Positions 4,315-6,114 of a DNA stretch of 6,114 bases are shown piece by piece; position 1 is the stretch's first letter; each line of letters begins with the position of its first letter. The notes under the pieces are model-generated. The model made no database searches, was not told the DNA's origin, and saw only the letters and a program-made list of their open reading frames with translations. Origin of the DNA: Bacteroidota bacterium (GTDB lineage: Bacteria; Bacteroidota; Bacteroidia; Bacteroidales; VadinHA17). The stretch covers positions 1 to 6,114 of the forward strand of contig JAUWMO010000213.1 in assembly GCA_030613125.1 (NCBI GenBank), written 5' to 3'. A program made the translations under genes and the position numbers.

Positions 4315-5007
4315 CTACTCAGCATCTTCATTTTTTTCCAACAGGCCAGGCCTGAGTTTACGAGTGCGTTCTAACGATTTTTCAAATCGCCATTTCTCAA
4401 TTTCCTTTGCATTTCCGGACAGGAGAACGTCCGGAACCTTCAAGCTTTCATAATCAGCCGGACGGGTATACACCGGAGGGGCAAGCAGGTTATCCTGAAA
4501 AGAATCGGTGAGTGCGGATGTTTCATCAGAGATAACTCCGGGGATAATACGGACAATAGCATCAGTAATAACTGCGGCAGCAAGCTCCCCACCTGACAAT
4601 ACATAATCACCTATTGAAATTTCACGTGTTATCAGGTGATCACGGATCCGCTGATCTACTCCCTTATAATGCCCGCAAAGTATAATCATATTTGTTATGG
4701 AAGAAAGTTCATTAGCCAGCCTCTGGCTGAATGGAATACCATCAGGGCTTGTATATATTATCTCGTCATAATTTCTTTCAGATTTTAACGATTCGATAAC
4801 CCTGAATACTGGTTCAACCTTCATGACCATACCGGCTCCACCTCCAAATGAATAGTCATCAACACTTTTATATTTATCAGTGGCAAAATCCCTTAAATTG
4901 TGAAAATATATTTCAACAAGTCCTTTTTCCTGAGCTCTTTTTAAAATGGAATGGCTAAGTGGACTTTGAATGAGTTCTGGAAGGACAGTAATTATATCGA
5001 TCCTCAT
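4315..5007 (-). CDS. trmD: tRNA (guanine-37-N1)-methyltransferase TrmD
   Basis: TrmD uses S-adenosylmethionine to methylate N1 of G37, next to the anticodon, which prevents +1 frameshifting; it is a knotted SPOUT dimer in the cytoplasm. The 230 residues are full length. The start MRIDIITVLPELI and DDYSFGGGAGMVMK (50-63) are typical. The cofactor-binding trefoil knot is complete: TSPDG (86-90), LCGHYKGVDQR (110-120), EISIGDYVLSGGELAAAVITDA (129-150). D168 in TDSF matches the catalytic Asp169 of the Haemophilus/E. coli enzyme. K115 replaces the Glu116 of proteobacterial GRYEG, and A176 stands where they have Asp177; both are, to my knowledge, normal for Bacteroidota. The C-terminal tRNA-binding part (VPDVLLSGNAKEIEKWR) is intact. 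Its ATG overlaps the stop of the upstream gene by ATGA, implying coupled translation. Confidence 0.98.
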   Translation of the reverse strand: MRIDIITVLPELIQSPLSHSILKRAQEKGLVEIYFHNLRDFATDKYKSVDDYSFGGGAGMVMKVEPVFRVIESLKSERNYDEIIYTSPDGIPFSQRLANELSSITNMIILCGHYKGVDQRIRDHLITREISIGDYVLSGGELAAAVITDAIVRIIPGVISDETSALTDSFQDNLLAPPVYTRPADYESLKVPDVLLSGNAKEIEKWRFEKSLERTRKLRPGLLEKNEDAE

Positions 5008-5951
5008 TGATTACCTTTTTTAGATTTTTTCTTTGTTTTTTTTTTTGGATTTTCCTCTGTAGTTTCGTGAGATTCGGGAAACAGTTTATAAAATAAAAAA
5101 TTTTGCACAAGCCGGTCGCCTGGAAAGTAATCTCCCATTAGTTTATATCTGGCTATTTTTTCAGGTATATCATAGCTTATTTCAAATCGGCCCGCGGACC
5201 AGTTTTTTACATATGTAGATATCGTTTCATCCGCTTCCCTGTAGTATTCCCTGTAATAATAGCCTTTACCACCGGCTACCCACACACAATTGGATTCCAG
5301 ATCTTTACCATTCAGATCGTAAGAATTAAAACTGTCTCCCTTTTTCATTATTGCGATATCAGTTGTAGATTGATCGTATTTCCTGTGAATTAGCCTTTTA
5401 TCTTCATATTGCGAAACGATAGATTCCATTTTCCATATTCCTTCAATAGGATCAAGAACATCAATATTATCGCCAAAATATTTTTCAAAATCTTCTTTTG
5501 ACCTGTATTGAGAAGAGTCAGGGATGGGTTCCTCCTGACCATTGATTATATTTACACCATAAAAATTAAGACCTCTCTTTACTTTTTCAATCACGTTAAT
5601 TTTGTAAATGTTCCTCCTCAATTTTGGAAACCAAATCTGAAATTCCAGATCCTCAGTAAAATTACCAACCTTTTGCTTCTTAGGGCATATCTTAATATTT
5701 TTTGCCACTACCATATACATCATATCTCTGGTTCCCTCAGGTATGATATGGAATGTTTTTTCAGCACAGATCCAGGCTTCCCCACGGGGATGATAATAAA
5801 AATCAATAATTGTGTAAAAGTCTGTAATTTCTACCTTCTTGATAAAAATATCTCTCACATCCTGTTTTTCAACTTCAGGAAAGATGGTCACCTGTGCGGT
5901 TCCGGAAAAGGAAAGCAAGATTATATGCAAGATCAGAAAGCAATATCTCAT
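5004..5951 (-). CDS. Secreted protein of unknown function, coupled to trmD
   Basis: A 315-residue protein that I do not recognise. Residues 1-20 are a Sec signal peptide (MRYCFLILHIILLSFSGTAQ, cleavage after TAQ likely); a lone Cys4 is not in a lipobox. Residues 21-125 are beta-rich (VEITDFYTIIDFYYH, FHIIPEGTRDMMYMVVAKNI, LEFQIWFPKL). A second part starts at LDPIEGIWKMES (166-177), where IEGIW is typical of the first strand of lipocalin/calycin-like barrels, and continues with aromatic strands (KGYYYREYYREADETISTYVKNW, 229-251; RFEISYDIPEKIARYKL, 255-271). The C-terminus is a strongly basic tail of Lys at 303-312, encoded by an A11 run. It lacks the Por secretion C-terminal domain. It is the first gene of a two-gene unit with trmD, overlapping by 4 nt. 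Role unknown; the periplasm or outer-membrane inner face is likely. Confidence 0.87.
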   Translation of the reverse strand: MRYCFLILHIILLSFSGTAQVTIFPEVEKQDVRDIFIKKVEITDFYTIIDFYYHPRGEAWICAEKTFHIIPEGTRDMMYMVVAKNIKICPKKQKVGNFTEDLEFQIWFPKLRRNIYKINVIEKVKRGLNFYGVNIINGQEEPIPDSSQYRSKEDFEKYFGDNIDVLDPIEGIWKMESIVSQYEDKRLIHRKYDQSTTDIAIMKKGDSFNSYDLNGKDLESNCVWVAGGKGYYYREYYREADETISTYVKNWSAGRFEISYDIPEKIARYKLMGDYFPGDRLVQNFLFYKLFPESHETTEENPKKKTKKKSKKGNQ

Positions 5952-5972
5952 TTGAACTGATGAGTTTTCACA

Positions 5973-5980
5973 TAAAGTTA
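5973..5980 (-). promoter_or_regulatory. Possible -7 element upstream of the secreted-protein/trmD unit
   Basis: Read on the minus strand, 5980-5973 is TAACTTTA, one mismatch from TAnnTTTG, 21 nt before the ATG of the gene starting at 5951. No matching -33 TTTG was found at the expected distance, so this is a weak call; the true promoter may lie beyond the window. Confidence 0.25.
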
Positions 5981-6034
5981 GAAAAATTTGGTTAAATCAG
6001 TGAGACTATGATTTTAAAAGTCGAAGACGCATTA

Positions 6035-6081
6035 ACCCGAATTATTCATCACAATAGGATAATTTATGATGAATAATGGGT
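6035..6081. repeat. Large inverted repeat with bulge
   Basis: ATTATTCATCA (6041-6051) and TGATGAATAAT (6067-6077) are perfect reverse complements around a 15-nt loop. Outside them ACCC (6035-6038) pairs with GGGT (6078-6081) if the GA at 6039-6040 is bulged, giving a 15-bp stem. Each arm read inward has the form TRACCC..ATTATTCATCA, similar to TGACCCAAATTCAACA at 1159-1174. No T-run follows, so a terminator is unlikely; a palindromic dispersed repeat or the edge of a mobile element beyond the window fits better. Confidence 0.75.
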
Positions 6082-6114
6082 CAGGAAGTTTCTATTTCAA
6101 TTAAAAAAGCTATC

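Noticed and set aside
5508..5960. 150-codon plus-strand ORF opposite the secreted-protein gene
   Set aside because: It lies antisense to a gene with a signal peptide and operon coupling; its Phe/Asn/Ile-rich composition is what an antisense frame of AT-rich DNA gives.

Overview
The window looks like a chromosomal segment of a member of the Bacteroidota. The genome is AT-rich and start codons lack Shine-Dalgarno sequences. Good matches to the Bacteroidota promoter (TTTG about 18-20 bp upstream of TAnnTTTG) precede several units. The TrmD has the lineage's GHYKG and LAPPVYTRP forms, two genes encode small PorT-like outer-membrane barrels, and the intergenic DNA is full of dispersed repeats. I cannot name a genus.

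Layout. Bases 1-665 hold the 3' end of polA (DNA polymerase I, palm/fingers). After a degenerate intergenic repeat comes a lone MoaD/ThiS-type sulfur carrier gene (782-1015). Bases 1016-2074 carry no gene but are dense in structure: a 23-nt direct repeat, a gene-less promoter, a dispersed repeat with GCCC/GGGC hairpins, AT-rich tandem palindromes, a more GC-rich block with at least five stem-loops (1461-1665), small tandem hairpins, and seven copies of a heptamer (2003-2051). A minus-strand beta-barrel gene follows (2075-2671). A well-formed promoter then drives a plus-strand 118-codon ORF (2968-3324) that looks like the truncated N-terminus of a pentapeptide-repeat protein. A second beta-barrel gene (3427-4137) has its own promoter inside the decayed tail of that ORF.

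At the right end, on the minus strand, a gene for a secreted protein of unknown function (5951-5004) overlaps trmD (5007-4315) by ATGA, so the two are probably co-transcribed and translationally coupled. The last 160 bases contain a long bulged inverted repeat whose arms resemble the direct repeats near 1086 and 1153.

There is no single pathway here: polA (replication/repair), moaD (sulfur transfer) and trmD (tRNA m1G37) are housekeeping genes set among envelope proteins. No defence system, CRISPR array, tRNA, rRNA or intact transposase gene was seen. The most unusual signal is the pair of adjacent hairpins at 1572-1613: their stems differ only by compensated A/T swaps and their loops are exact reverse complements, inside a larger foldable block of unknown identity.
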